A model generated the notes under the pieces. That model had not been told where the DNA came from. It did not search any database and saw nothing but the letters and a program-made list of their open reading frames with translations. A DNA stretch of 64,000 bases from Gammaproteobacteria bacterium (GTDB taxonomy: Bacteria; Pseudomonadota; Gammaproteobacteria; HTCC5015): positions 158,921 to 222,920 of the forward strand of contig JACDDA010000005.1 in the NCBI GenBank assembly GCA_013817245.1. The letters run 5' to 3'. Below are positions 56,491-64,000 of the stretch, one piece after another; position 1 is the stretch's first letter, and each line of letters begins with the position of its first letter. The translations under genes were made by a program, and so were the position numbers.

Positions 56491-56943
56491 ATGGAAGTCG
56501 ATTTGCGCCAAGTCTTGCGTGCGAAAGCGTTGCGACTCTTGGCGCAACGCGAGCACTCGCGCCTGGAGTTGGCGCAAAAACTAGGTCGCGAACATCTGGA
56601 CTTAGTGAAACAACTGTTGGATGTGTTAGCGAGCGAGGATTTGCAATCCGATGCTCGTTTTACGGAAGCCTTCGTGCATAGTCGCATCGTACGTGGTCAA
56701 GGACCGATCAAAATTCGTGCAGGACTCAACGCTCGTGGCATTGATATGTCATTAGCAGAACAATGTCTGGCAAATCACGATGACAGCGAATGGTTAACGC
56801 TCGCGTGGGAAGTGTATTGCAAACGATTTGGGGATTTGTTGCCAGAGAATTGGCAAGAACAACAAAAGCGTGCAGTTTTTTTACAGCAACGTGGATTTAC
56901 CACCGCGCACATTCGGAAACTCTGGAAACATAACGAGTCATGA
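56491..56943 (+). CDS. recX: Regulatory protein RecX
   Basis: A 150-residue modulator of RecA filament growth. Repeated three-helix units typical of RecX are visible ([65 protein letters not shown]). It follows recA and overlaps the alaS start by four bases. Confidence 0.94.
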   Translation: MEVDLRQVLRAKALRLLAQREHSRLELAQKLGREHLDLVKQLLDVLASEDLQSDARFTEAFVHSRIVRGQGPIKIRAGLNARGIDMSLAEQCLANHDDSEWLTLAWEVYCKRFGDLLPENWQEQQKRAVFLQQRGFTTAHIRKLWKHNES

Positions 56944-59531
56944 CAAGTTTAAGTGATTTACGCAGTCAATTTTTAACCTTCTTCGCTAAGCACGGACATA
57001 CCGTTGTGCCATCGTCTTCATTGGTGCCCGGTAACGATGCTACCTTGTTATTTACCAATGCGGGTATGGTGCAATTTAAAGACGTTTTTCTTGGTCAAGA
57101 TAAACGTGATTATGTGCGTGCCACGAGTTCGCAGCGCTGCGTGCGCGCGGGCGGCAAACATAACGATTTAGAAAACGTCGGCTACACTGCCAGACACCAT
57201 ACATTTTTTGAAATGTTAGGTAATTTTAGTTTTGGTGATTATTTTAAAGAAGACGCGATTCAATTTGGTTGGAAATTTTTAACCGAAGAATTAAAACTAC
57301 CCGCTGAACGTTTGTGGATTACTGTATTTGAAGATGATCAAGAAGCAGCTGACATTTGGCTAAAAAAAATTGGCGTTAGCGAAAAACGTTTTTCTCGAAT
57401 TGGTGCGAAAGATAATTTTTGGCAAATGGGTGAAACCGGTCCTTGTGGGCCTTGCACAGAAATTTTTTATGATCACGGCGCCCAGATTGCAGGTGGGCCG
57501 CCTGGATCACCCGACGAAGACGGTGATCGTTACATAGAAATTTGGAATTTAGTTTTCATGCAATATAACCGTGATGCAAATGGTACCTTAACGCCATTGC
57601 CTAAGCCTTCGGTTGATACTGGGATGGGCTTGGAGCGTATCGCTGCTGTCTTGCAAGGTGTGCACAGTAATTATGAAATTGATTTATTTCGTGACTTATT
57701 GGCCGCCGCTACCGAAGCAGTGGGCACTACCGATGTTAATAACAACTCCTTAAAAGTAATTGCTGATCATATTCGTTCTTGCGCATTTTTAATTGCCGAT
57801 GGCGTGGTGCCATCTAATGAAGGCCGAGGTTATGTGCTGCGCCGGATTATTCGTCGCGCGATTCGTCATGGTTATAAATTAGGCCAAGAAAAACCTTTCT
57901 TTTATCAGCTCGTTGCAGCGCTAGCGCGCGTAATGGGTGATGCTTATCCTGAATTGCGCGTTCAACAAATTCAAATTGAACGCACTTTGCAAAATGAAGA
58001 AGAACGTTTTGCCGAAACTTTAGAACAAGGCATGGCGATTTTAGACACGGCGATTGCGCAACTTAAAACCAAAACGTTACCCGGCGATGTGGTATTTAAA
58101 CTTTATGATACTTACGGATTTCCAGTAGATCTAACCGCTGATATTGCGCGAGAACGCAATTTAGAATTAGATCTGCAAGGTTTCGATGCGGCGATGAATC
58201 AACAACGCGAACGAGCCCGTGCAGCCAGTCGTTTCAATGTTGATCTTAGTCAGCGTTTGTCGTTAGAAGGTGAAAGTCGTTTTAGTGGTTATGAACAGCT
58301 AGATGACCAAGGTAACATTATTAATTTGTTATTAGATGCGGCGCCGGTTCAACAGTTGGCAATGGGGCAAGAAGCGATTGTTGTTCTAGACAGCACGCCG
58401 TTTTATGCGGAGTCAGGTGGCCAGGCCGGTGATCGCGGTCAGTTAATAACTAAGACCGCTGTTTTTGAAGTAGACGATACGCAAAAACAAGGTAATGTAT
58501 TTTTACACATTGGTCGCGTTATCAAAGGTGAATTAAAACTTAATGATCAAGTAGAAGCACGCGTGAATATCGCTGCAAGACAAGCGACTGCTTGGAATCA
58601 TTCAGCTACACATTTAATGCACGCTGCATTACGAGAAGTATTAGGCAAACATGTGCAACAAAAAGGCTCGTTAGTGAATGAGCAACGTTTGCGTTTTGAT
58701 TTTTCGCATGGCGAACCCGTTAACGACAAACAGTTGCAAGCTATTGAGCGTTTAGTGAATCAAGAAATTCGTCAAAATACGGCGACACAAACCAACGTCA
58801 TGTCGATGGACGACGCAGTGAAATCCGGTGCAATGGCCTTGTTTGGCGAAAAATATGCTGATGATGTACGTGTATTAACGATTGGTTTTTCTAAAGAATT
58901 ATGTGGTGGTACGCATGTAGCGCGCACCGGCGATATTGGCTTATTCAAAATCATCAGTGAAACGGGCGTCGCTGCTGGCGTGCGTCGAATCGAAGCAATC
59001 ACCGGTGATAATGCGCTGGCTTGGTATGAGCAACAAAATCAACAGTTGATGACCTTAGCGAGCGCATTGAAAATTGGCCGTGAACAAGTCGTCGACAAAG
59101 TATTGCAGTTGCAAACTCAACAGCGTGAGCTTGAAAAACAATTGCAGCAATTAAAATCAAAAGTAGCCAGTCAACAAAGTGGTGATATTGCCGCACAAGT
59201 TGAAATCATAGCGGGTGTGAATGTATTGGTTGCACGCATGGACGGCGTAGATGCCAAAGCGTTGCGTGAAATGGCCGATCAGTTAAAAGATAAATTAGGT
59301 TCGGTGATTGTGGTGTTAGGCGCAGTGGAAGATGACAAGGTGCGTTTAGTTGCGGGTGTCACTAATGATTTAATGGATAAATTTAAAGCCGGCGACATTA
59401 TAAATAAAGTCGCTTTGCAAGTGGGTGGTAAAGGCGGCGGTCGTGCGGATATGGCGCAAGCGGGTGGCACTGATCCGAGTGCATTAGATGATGCTTTAAA
59501 CAGTGTGAAAGTTTGGATCGCGCAAGCGTAG
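56940..59531 (+). CDS. alaS: Alanine--tRNA ligase
   Basis: An 863-residue synthetase. The class II core has [14 protein letters not shown] and [14 protein letters not shown], the editing domain has the zinc site [13 protein letters not shown] and CGGTHV, and the C-terminal C-Ala/DHHA1 domain ([15 protein letters not shown]) is complete. It is in the usual recA-recX-alaS order. Confidence 0.97.
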   Translation: MTSLSDLRSQFLTFFAKHGHTVVPSSSLVPGNDATLLFTNAGMVQFKDVFLGQDKRDYVRATSSQRCVRAGGKHNDLENVGYTARHHTFFEMLGNFSFGDYFKEDAIQFGWKFLTEELKLPAERLWITVFEDDQEAADIWLKKIGVSEKRFSRIGAKDNFWQMGETGPCGPCTEIFYDHGAQIAGGPPGSPDEDGDRYIEIWNLVFMQYNRDANGTLTPLPKPSVDTGMGLERIAAVLQGVHSNYEIDLFRDLLAAATEAVGTTDVNNNSLKVIADHIRSCAFLIADGVVPSNEGRGYVLRRIIRRAIRHGYKLGQEKPFFYQLVAALARVMGDAYPELRVQQIQIERTLQNEEERFAETLEQGMAILDTAIAQLKTKTLPGDVVFKLYDTYGFPVDLTADIARERNLELDLQGFDAAMNQQRERARAASRFNVDLSQRLSLEGESRFSGYEQLDDQGNIINLLLDAAPVQQLAMGQEAIVVLDSTPFYAESGGQAGDRGQLITKTAVFEVDDTQKQGNVFLHIGRVIKGELKLNDQVEARVNIAARQATAWNHSATHLMHAALREVLGKHVQQKGSLVNEQRLRFDFSHGEPVNDKQLQAIERLVNQEIRQNTATQTNVMSMDDAVKSGAMALFGEKYADDVRVLTIGFSKELCGGTHVARTGDIGLFKIISETGVAAGVRRIEAITGDNALAWYEQQNQQLMTLASALKIGREQVVDKVLQLQTQQRELEKQLQQLKSKVASQQSGDIAAQVEIIAGVNVLVARMDGVDAKALREMADQLKDKLGSVIVVLGAVEDDKVRLVAGVTNDLMDKFKAGDIINKVALQVGGKGGGRADMAQAGGTDPSALDDALNSVKVWIAQA

Positions 59532-59579
59532 CGCACAATAATTTTTTTAATAAAATAGTAAATGAGGTTGTTGTAAGCA

Positions 59580-60818
59580 ATGGCACTTATAGTACAAAAA
59601 TATGGCGGCACGTCGGTGGGTAGTACAGAACGCATCGAACATGTTGCTGATAAAGTAATTAAAGCACGTCAAGCTGGCCATGACATTGTCGTGGTTGTAT
59701 CCGCTATGAGCGGTGAAACTAATCGTTTAATCGCATTAGCAAAAGCGCTTGATGAAGAACCCGATCCGCGTGAGTACGATGTACTGGTTGCCACTGGCGA
59801 ACAAGTAACGATTGCATTGTTAGCGATCGCTTTAAAAAAACGCGGTCAAGATGCGCGATCTTATACCGGTGCTCAAGTACGCATCGTGACGGATAGTGCG
59901 TTTAATAAAGCGCGCATTATGCACATAGACGATAGTGCGATGCGTGCTGATATAGCAGCGGGTCGTGTGGTGATTGTTGCGGGTTTTCAAGGTGTTGATG
60001 AGCACGGCAACATTACCACCTTAGGTCGCGGTGGTTCCGATACTACGGGTGTTGCATTAGCGGCTGCATTAAAAGCGGATGAGTGTCAGATTTATACTGA
60101 CGTGGATGGTGTGTATACAACTGATCCGCGTGTTGAACCTAACGCACGACGCTTAGCGCGCATCACTTTTGAAGAAATGTTAGAAATGGCGAGCTTAGGT
60201 TCTAAAGTTTTGCAAATTCGTTCGGTGGAATTTGCCGGTAAATATAATGTGCCATTGCGTGTGTTGTCGACCTTTGATGATAAAGGTGAAGGCACGCTGA
60301 TTACCTTAGAGGAAGAAAAGATGGAACAACCTAGAATTGCGGGCATTGCGTTTAATCGTGATGAAGCTCAATTAACGATTGCAGGCGTGCCTGATCAACC
60401 CGGTGTTGCGGCGAGTATTCTTGGCCCCATTTCCGATGCCAATATCGAAGTTGATATGATTGTGCAAAACGTTGCGGGTAACGACACTACCGATTTTACT
60501 TTTACAGTTAATCGTACCGATTACAAACGCGCGATGGATATTTTGCAAAAAACGGCGAAAAGTTTAAATGCGCGCCAAGTATTGGGTAACGATACGATCG
60601 TGAAAATTTCGTTAGTGGGTGTTGGCATGCGTTCTCACGCAGGTATTGCCGCGACGATGTTTAAAGCTTTAGCCGGTGAAAACATCAACATCCGAATGAT
60701 CTCCACCTCTGAAATCAAAATCTCAGTAGTCGTGGATCAAAAATATCTTGAGTTAGGCGTGCGTACTTTGCATCAGGTGTTTGAATTAGATAAAGACGGC
60801 AGCGTTGCTGCTATCTAG
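59580..60818 (+). CDS. lysC: Aspartate kinase
   Basis: A 412-residue monofunctional aspartokinase that begins the lysine/threonine/methionine/diaminopimelate pathway. KYGGTSVGSTERI, VVSAMSGETNRLI, TLGRGGSDTTGVALAAAL and the DVDGVYTTDPR motif form the catalytic domain. Two ACT domains lie in the last 150 residues (AGVPDQPGVAASIL; GVGMRSHAGIAATMF), so feedback control is likely. It follows alaS by 48 bp and precedes csrA, a conserved order. Confidence 0.96.
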   Translation: MALIVQKYGGTSVGSTERIEHVADKVIKARQAGHDIVVVVSAMSGETNRLIALAKALDEEPDPREYDVLVATGEQVTIALLAIALKKRGQDARSYTGAQVRIVTDSAFNKARIMHIDDSAMRADIAAGRVVIVAGFQGVDEHGNITTLGRGGSDTTGVALAAALKADECQIYTDVDGVYTTDPRVEPNARRLARITFEEMLEMASLGSKVLQIRSVEFAGKYNVPLRVLSTFDDKGEGTLITLEEEKMEQPRIAGIAFNRDEAQLTIAGVPDQPGVAASILGPISDANIEVDMIVQNVAGNDTTDFTFTVNRTDYKRAMDILQKTAKSLNARQVLGNDTIVKISLVGVGMRSHAGIAATMFKALAGENINIRMISTSEIKISVVVDQKYLELGVRTLHQVFELDKDGSVAAI

Positions 60819-60907
60819 TTGGTTTTGCTGCCTCGGGATTAAGTTGGAATTCAAATAGGATTTCAGCTCAAGAAAACCCAGTGGCGGCCGTATATAAATG
60901 GATGCGA

Positions 60908-60926
60908 ATCCGAGTATAATTCGGAT
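60908..60926. promoter_or_regulatory. csrA promoter -10 inside an inverted repeat
   Basis: ATCCGA and TCGGAT are perfect inverted arms around GTATAAT, which contains a consensus -10 (60915-60920). No good -35 is present at 17 bp. It is 90 bp ahead of csrA, and a repressor bound to the arms would cover the -10. Confidence 0.45.
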
Positions 60927-61009
60927 CGTTAGACAGCGTTGTAGCCATGCACGAACACGGATGAGGCTGCTGTCAAAACTGGTGATGATGAGCAAACAGG
61001 AGAAGTAGC

Positions 61010-61213
61010 ATGCTGATTTTAACACGGCGTGTCGGAGAGACGCTGATGGTTGGCGACGAGGTCACAGTAACTGTCCTCGGAGTAAAAGGTAATCAGGTGC
61101 GTATTGGTGTTAACGCCCCGAAAGATGTTGCAGTGCATCGTGAAGAAATTTACGAACGCATTAAGCGCGAACGCGATACCGACAGTAGCGATCGTAGTAA
61201 CGGTAACAGTTAA
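61010..61213 (+). CDS. csrA: Carbon storage regulator CsrA
   Basis: A 67-residue RNA-binding dimer that represses or activates mRNAs by binding GGA motifs. [33 protein letters not shown] and the [11 protein letters not shown] helix are conserved, including the RNA-contacting Arg near residue 44. The ribosome site AGGAG contains GGA, and another GGA lies at the 60960 region, so self-binding is possible. A strong terminator follows. This is the output protein expected downstream of a BarA/GacS-type system. Confidence 0.97.
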   Translation: MLILTRRVGETLMVGDEVTVTVLGVKGNQVRIGVNAPKDVAVHREEIYERIKRERDTDSSDRSNGNS

Positions 61214-61227
61214 TTGCATAAGCTAAT

Positions 61228-61242
61228 GGACCGTAAAGGTCC
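61228..61242 (+). other. Small hairpin after csrA
   Basis: GGACC and GGTCC form a 5-bp stem with a GTAAA loop, 15 bp after the csrA stop and upstream of its terminator. It may stabilise the mRNA end. Confidence 0.3.
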
Positions 61243-61260
61243 TTAGCAGATTGACTAAAC

Positions 61261-61294
61261 AGGCCGGATCAGTCAGTATCTGGCCTTCTTTTTT
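61261..61294 (+). terminator. csrA terminator
   Basis: AGGCCGGAT and ATCTGGCCT pair over nine bases (one G-U), with loop CAGTCAGT, and are followed by TCTTTTTT. Confidence 0.9.
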
Positions 61295-61505
61295 GGGTGG
61301 TTTGGCTTTGTTTTTTAGTCCATAAAACAAGGTTTCATGCACAAATAAGTTGGTAATAAAATAGCGTTATTCGCGGAGAGATGGCCCGCGGAAGTGTGCA
61401 TCGCACACGCAGCGTAAAATCAGCAAGCTCCCCTGTAATATAATAGGTGAGCGCGGAAAGTTTAAGATGAGTGATTGCATAGGCAATTGCTGCATGAACG
61501 AGTTC
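61295..61505. other. Intergenic region between csrA terminator and tRNA-Ser
   Basis: No protein gene is apparent. It contains two short exact matches to the downstream tRNA-Ser gene (61374-61386, 13 bases of its 5' end; 61427-61435, nine bases of its anticodon stem). A GTGTGC-ATC-GCACAC hairpin lies near 61394-61408, and TATAAT is at 61439-61444. Confidence 0.5.
61439..61444 (+). promoter_or_regulatory. Candidate -10 box for tRNA-Ser
   Basis: A consensus TATAAT lies 62 bp ahead of the tRNA. The -35 position is AT-rich without a clear hexamer. It is the best -10 in the gap. Confidence 0.35.
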
Positions 61506-61597
61506 GGAGAGATGGCCGAGAGGTCGAAGGCGCTCCCCTGCTAAGGGAGTATATGGTTTATCCCGTATCGAGGGTTCGAATCCCTCTCTCTCCGCCA
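61506..61597 (+). tRNA. tRNA-Ser (anticodon GCU)
   Basis: A complete class II tRNA. The 7-bp acceptor stem GGAGAGA/TCTCTCC, an anticodon stem CTCCC/GGGAG around CTGCTAA (anticodon GCT), a long variable arm, a T arm GAGGG/CCCTC with TTCGAAT, and an encoded CCA end are all present. It reads AGC and AGU codons. tRNA-Ser(GCU) follows csrA in many gammaproteobacteria. Confidence 0.96.
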
Positions 61598-61653
61598 CCT
61601 ATATGAATACGCGTAACGTGTTTTTATAACGGCACCAGAATATATCCTTAGTT

Positions 61654-63012
61654 TTAATTCCCCAGCATTGTGATTAAAAGGCCCGCCACTGCGGCAGCAC
61701 CTAATACTTCCAACACACTGCGTTTGAAATACAGCAATCCAATCATTGCGGCCAGCGCCACTAATGCGCTTGGCCAATCCAAGCCGCCGTTCCAACCTTG
61801 TGGCCAGAATGTGTGATAAGCAAAAAACATCGCTAAATTTAAGATCGCACCTACGACTGCAGCGGTGATCGCGGTTAATGGTGCGGTGAATTTTAAATCG
61901 CCATGCGTAGATTCCACCAACGGGCCGCCGGCAAGAATAAAAACAAAAGAAGGCAAAAAGGTAAACCACGTAACTAAGATGGCGGCCACTGCGCCGGCCA
62001 CAAATACCATATCGGCACCGAATACCGCTTTTACATACGCGCCCACAAAACCCACAAAAGCTACGATCATAATGAGTGGGCCCGGTGTCGTTTCTCCCAA
62101 TGCTAAACCGTCAATCATTTGTGTCGGGGTTAGCCAGCCATAATGATGAACCGCACCCTGATAAACATATGGCAATACGGCGTATGCGCCACCAAAGGTT
62201 AATAAGGCTGCCTTAGTAAAAAACCACGCCATTTGCGTCAAGGTTCCTTGCCAGCCATAGAAATAAGTCAATATGCCCATCGGCAACAACCACAACAAAG
62301 CGCCAATCAGCAAAATTTGAATTAATCGACGCCAGTGGAAATGGGCGTGCGCCGGTGTTGGTGTGTGGTCATCAATTATGGCGGGCGTCGTTATTACATT
62401 GGTATCGGTGTTTGGGGTTCCATGGTTTTTCGCACCCGCACTGAATTGCGCAGGCGCCCAACGTCCTCCGCAATATCCAATCAGCGCGGCGCTTATAATA
62501 ATCAGCGGAAACGGTAATTGCAGTGCAAAAATAGCGACAAAGGCCGCGGTCGCAATAATCCATAAAGTGGGATTTTTCAGCGTTTTGGAACCAATGCGAT
62601 GTGCGGCTTGTAGAACAATTGCCGTGACGGCAGGTTTAATTCCATAAAATATCCCCGCGACCCACGGCGTGTCCCCGAAGGCGATATAAATCCACGATAA
62701 GCCAATCAAAATTAACAAAGACGGCAAAACAAACAACACGCCGGCGATAATGCCGCCCCACGTGCGGTGCATTAACCATCCAATATACGTGGCGAGTTGT
62801 TGCGCTTCTGGCCCCGGTAACACCATGCAGTAATTCAGCGCATGCAAAAAACGTTGTTCAGACAACCAACGCCGACGCTCCACGATTTCTTGATACATGA
62901 TGGAAATCTGACCCGCAGGCCCACCAAAACTGATAAAGCCTAATTTCAGCCAAAAGAGCACAGCGTCTTTAAAGGGAACCACGCGAGGCGTTGTTTCGGA
63001 AAGATTGTTCAT
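61654..63012 (-). CDS. chrA: Chromate transporter ChrA, two-domain form
   Basis: A 452-residue membrane protein with about 10-12 helices in two homologous CHR halves. The first half starts WLKLGFISFGGPAGQISIM and has PGPEAQQLATYIGW. The second half, after a His/Thr-rich linker near residue 210-230, starts FFTKAALLTFGGAYAVLPYV and has LGETTPGPLIMIVAFVGF. Both CHR signatures are intact, and the family exports chromate using the membrane potential. It lies in isolation, convergent with the tRNA gene, with no chrB regulator next to it. Its natural substrate here could be another oxyanion. Confidence 0.93.
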   Translation of the reverse strand: MNNLSETTPRVVPFKDAVLFWLKLGFISFGGPAGQISIMYQEIVERRRWLSEQRFLHALNYCMVLPGPEAQQLATYIGWLMHRTWGGIIAGVLFVLPSLLILIGLSWIYIAFGDTPWVAGIFYGIKPAVTAIVLQAAHRIGSKTLKNPTLWIIATAAFVAIFALQLPFPLIIISAALIGYCGGRWAPAQFSAGAKNHGTPNTDTNVITTPAIIDDHTPTPAHAHFHWRRLIQILLIGALLWLLPMGILTYFYGWQGTLTQMAWFFTKAALLTFGGAYAVLPYVYQGAVHHYGWLTPTQMIDGLALGETTPGPLIMIVAFVGFVGAYVKAVFGADMVFVAGAVAAILVTWFTFLPSFVFILAGGPLVESTHGDLKFTAPLTAITAAVVGAILNLAMFFAYHTFWPQGWNGGLDWPSALVALAAMIGLLYFKRSVLEVLGAAAVAGLLITMLGN

Positions 63013-63175
63013 ACAAGACTCGATTAATCTTTTATGCTAGCAGGATAGATTATGTCATGATGTTTCAGTATGTACTTGCTCGGCAAATGAAACATATAAG
63101 CGATTAAAGCAAATATCTTTTCTCGACAGCCCTTGAATTCATTAGAATACCCCCTCCTAACTTTTGAAGATTATT

Positions 63176-63733
63176 ATGGACACTAATAAAACTCCACGTT
63201 TACATCCGCTTTCTTGGTTGATCTTTAGCTCACGTTGGATGCAGCTACCTTTGTACTTAGGTTTAATAGTGGCACAAGGTGTCTATGTTATTTTATTCAT
63301 CAAAGAATTAGTTCATCTAATCGAAGGCGCTACCAGCCTCAGCGAACAACTCATTATGCTAGCGGTATTAGGGTTAATCGACGTGGTGATGATTTCAAAC
63401 TTGTTAGTAATGGTCATCGTCGGCGGCTACGAAACATTTGTATCACGCTTAAACTTACAAGGACATCCCGATCAACCCGAATGGTTGAGTCACGTCAATG
63501 CTTCAGTATTAAAAGTAAAACTCGCCATGGCTATCATCGGCATCAGTTCTATTCATTTACTTAAAACCTTTATTGCGATTGGTACGCTTGGCACCGCAAA
63601 CTCTCAATACACCGAAAGCGGTGTGATGTGGCAAACCATTATTCATATGATTTTTATTTTGTCAGCGATTGGTATTGCGTGGACAGATAACCTAATGTCA
63701 CAAAACGCCGGCAAATCTAAAACGGGGCATTGA
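63176..63733 (+). CDS. YqhA/UPF0114 family membrane protein
   Basis: A 185-residue inner-membrane protein with four helices (LPLYLGLIVAQGVYVILFI; IDVVMISNLLVMVIVGG; KVKLAMAIIGISSIHLLKTF; IHMIFILSAIGIAW). The SSRWMQLPLYLGL start and GGYETFVSRL are signatures of UPF0114 (TIGR00645), whose function is unknown. The frame is open to a TTG at 63164; the ATG at 63176 is preferred. An Rhs fragment follows 40 bp later. Confidence 0.88.
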   Translation: MDTNKTPRLHPLSWLIFSSRWMQLPLYLGLIVAQGVYVILFIKELVHLIEGATSLSEQLIMLAVLGLIDVVMISNLLVMVIVGGYETFVSRLNLQGHPDQPEWLSHVNASVLKVKLAMAIIGISSIHLLKTFIAIGTLGTANSQYTESGVMWQTIIHMIFILSAIGIAWTDNLMSQNAGKSKTGH

Positions 63734-63772
63734 TTTTTTTAAAAAGTCAGCAATGGTTAAGCATGACGATAA

Positions 63773-64000
63773 AATCAAAATCAATCGAGACTGACCCTAT
63801 TGATCTCCACCCAAGTGCTGACCGACACCACTGGCCAAGCCAAAACCACTTATCAATACAGCGCCTATGGCGACACCGACGCACAAGGTGAAAGCAACAA
63901 AAACACCGCGCAATACACCGGACGTGACAACGACAACACGGGTTTGTATTATTACCGCGCGCGCTATTACGCACCGGAACTCAAACGGTTTATCAGCAGT
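63773..64000 (+). pseudogene. Rhs core C-terminal fragment, 5' truncated, runs off the window
   Basis: This frame is open from just after a stop at 63770 to the right edge and encodes the end of the Rhs core. TDTTGQAKTTYQYSAYGD is followed by QYTGRDNDNTGLYYYRARYY and PELKRF, the conserved block found just before the variable toxin tip of Rhs proteins. There is no ATG or GTG before the motif with a ribosome site, and the rest of the core is missing upstream, where yqhA ends. It is therefore a displaced or orphan Rhs tail. G+C appears higher than in the neighbouring genes. Whether a toxin domain and immunity gene follow lies beyond the window. Confidence 0.85.

Noticed and set aside
61335..61598. 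87-codon minus-strand frame over the tRNA-Ser region
   Set aside because: Its start reads through the antisense of a tRNA gene, a well-known spurious ORF (MAEREGFEPSIRDKPYTP type).

Overview
The window reads as chromosomal core sequence of a gammaproteobacterium. The evidence is gene order: lolCD-DUF2062-comEC-exbBD-msbA-lpxK-kdsB, barA/gacS next to cysM and rlmD, rnhA-dnaQ beside mltD, smpB/rnfH/bamE/fur/recN/nadK, and recA-recX-alaS-lysC-csrA-tRNA-Ser(GCU) are all arrangements known from that class. By eye the DNA is moderately AT-rich, with many TTA/TTG leucine codons. I cannot place it below class level; the combination does not look like an enteric, Pseudomonas or Vibrio genome.

Layout. 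0-6.4 kb (minus strand): a secreted conserved protein, agmatine deiminase and N-carbamoylputrescine amidase (putrescine synthesis), mfd, and the start of a CsiV-like gene. 6.5-16.5 kb (plus): an envelope block with a one-permease Lol exporter (LolF/C plus LolD), DUF2062, ComEC, ExbB/ExbD, a single-ORF MsbA-LpxK fusion, a Trm112-like protein and KdsB. 16.5-19.8 kb: an ICMT-like methyltransferase, a small kinase-like protein, a Nudix hydrolase, a 14-bp tandem repeat and malate dehydrogenase. 19.8-23 kb (minus): a PAS-GGDEF protein and YgfZ. 23-27.6 kb: an sdh operon with both ends occupied by assembly factors (SDHAF4-like at the front, SdhE and YgfX at the back). 27.6-33.4 kb: a CHASE2 nucleotide cyclase, PdxJ and a BarA/GacS-type hybrid kinase. 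33.6-35.8 kb: cysM-rlmD.

35.9-43.6 kb is the main signalling block. On the minus strand a CHASE2 Ser/Thr protein kinase is followed by a PP2C phosphatase and an FHA protein. Divergent from it is a GAF-HD-GYP protein, then two unknown small ORFs and a cNMP-binding/rhodanese protein. Together with the CHASE2 cyclase at 28 kb and the GGDEF protein at 20 kb, the window encodes machinery for cyclic-nucleotide, c-di-GMP, phosphorelay and Ser/Thr phosphorylation signalling. The Gac-type kinase and CsrA may share an output pathway, but that link is inferred from other gammaproteobacteria.

43.6-64 kb: MltD, a YafS-like methyltransferase, rnhA, dnaQ, smpB, rnfH, bamE, fur, recN-nadK-mutS, pncC (CinA C-terminal type), a small coiled-coil membrane protein, recA-recX-alaS, lysC, csrA, tRNA-Ser, a chromate transporter, a YqhA-family protein and, at the right edge, the 5'-truncated tail of an Rhs protein. 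No CRISPR array, rRNA operon, complete transposon or prophage was seen.

The most unusual items are the MsbA-LpxK fusion, the CHASE2 kinase/PP2C/FHA cassette with its neighbours, the sdh operon flanked by SDHAF4-like and SdhE factors, the tandem repeats at 18.5 and 39.4 kb, and the Rhs fragment.
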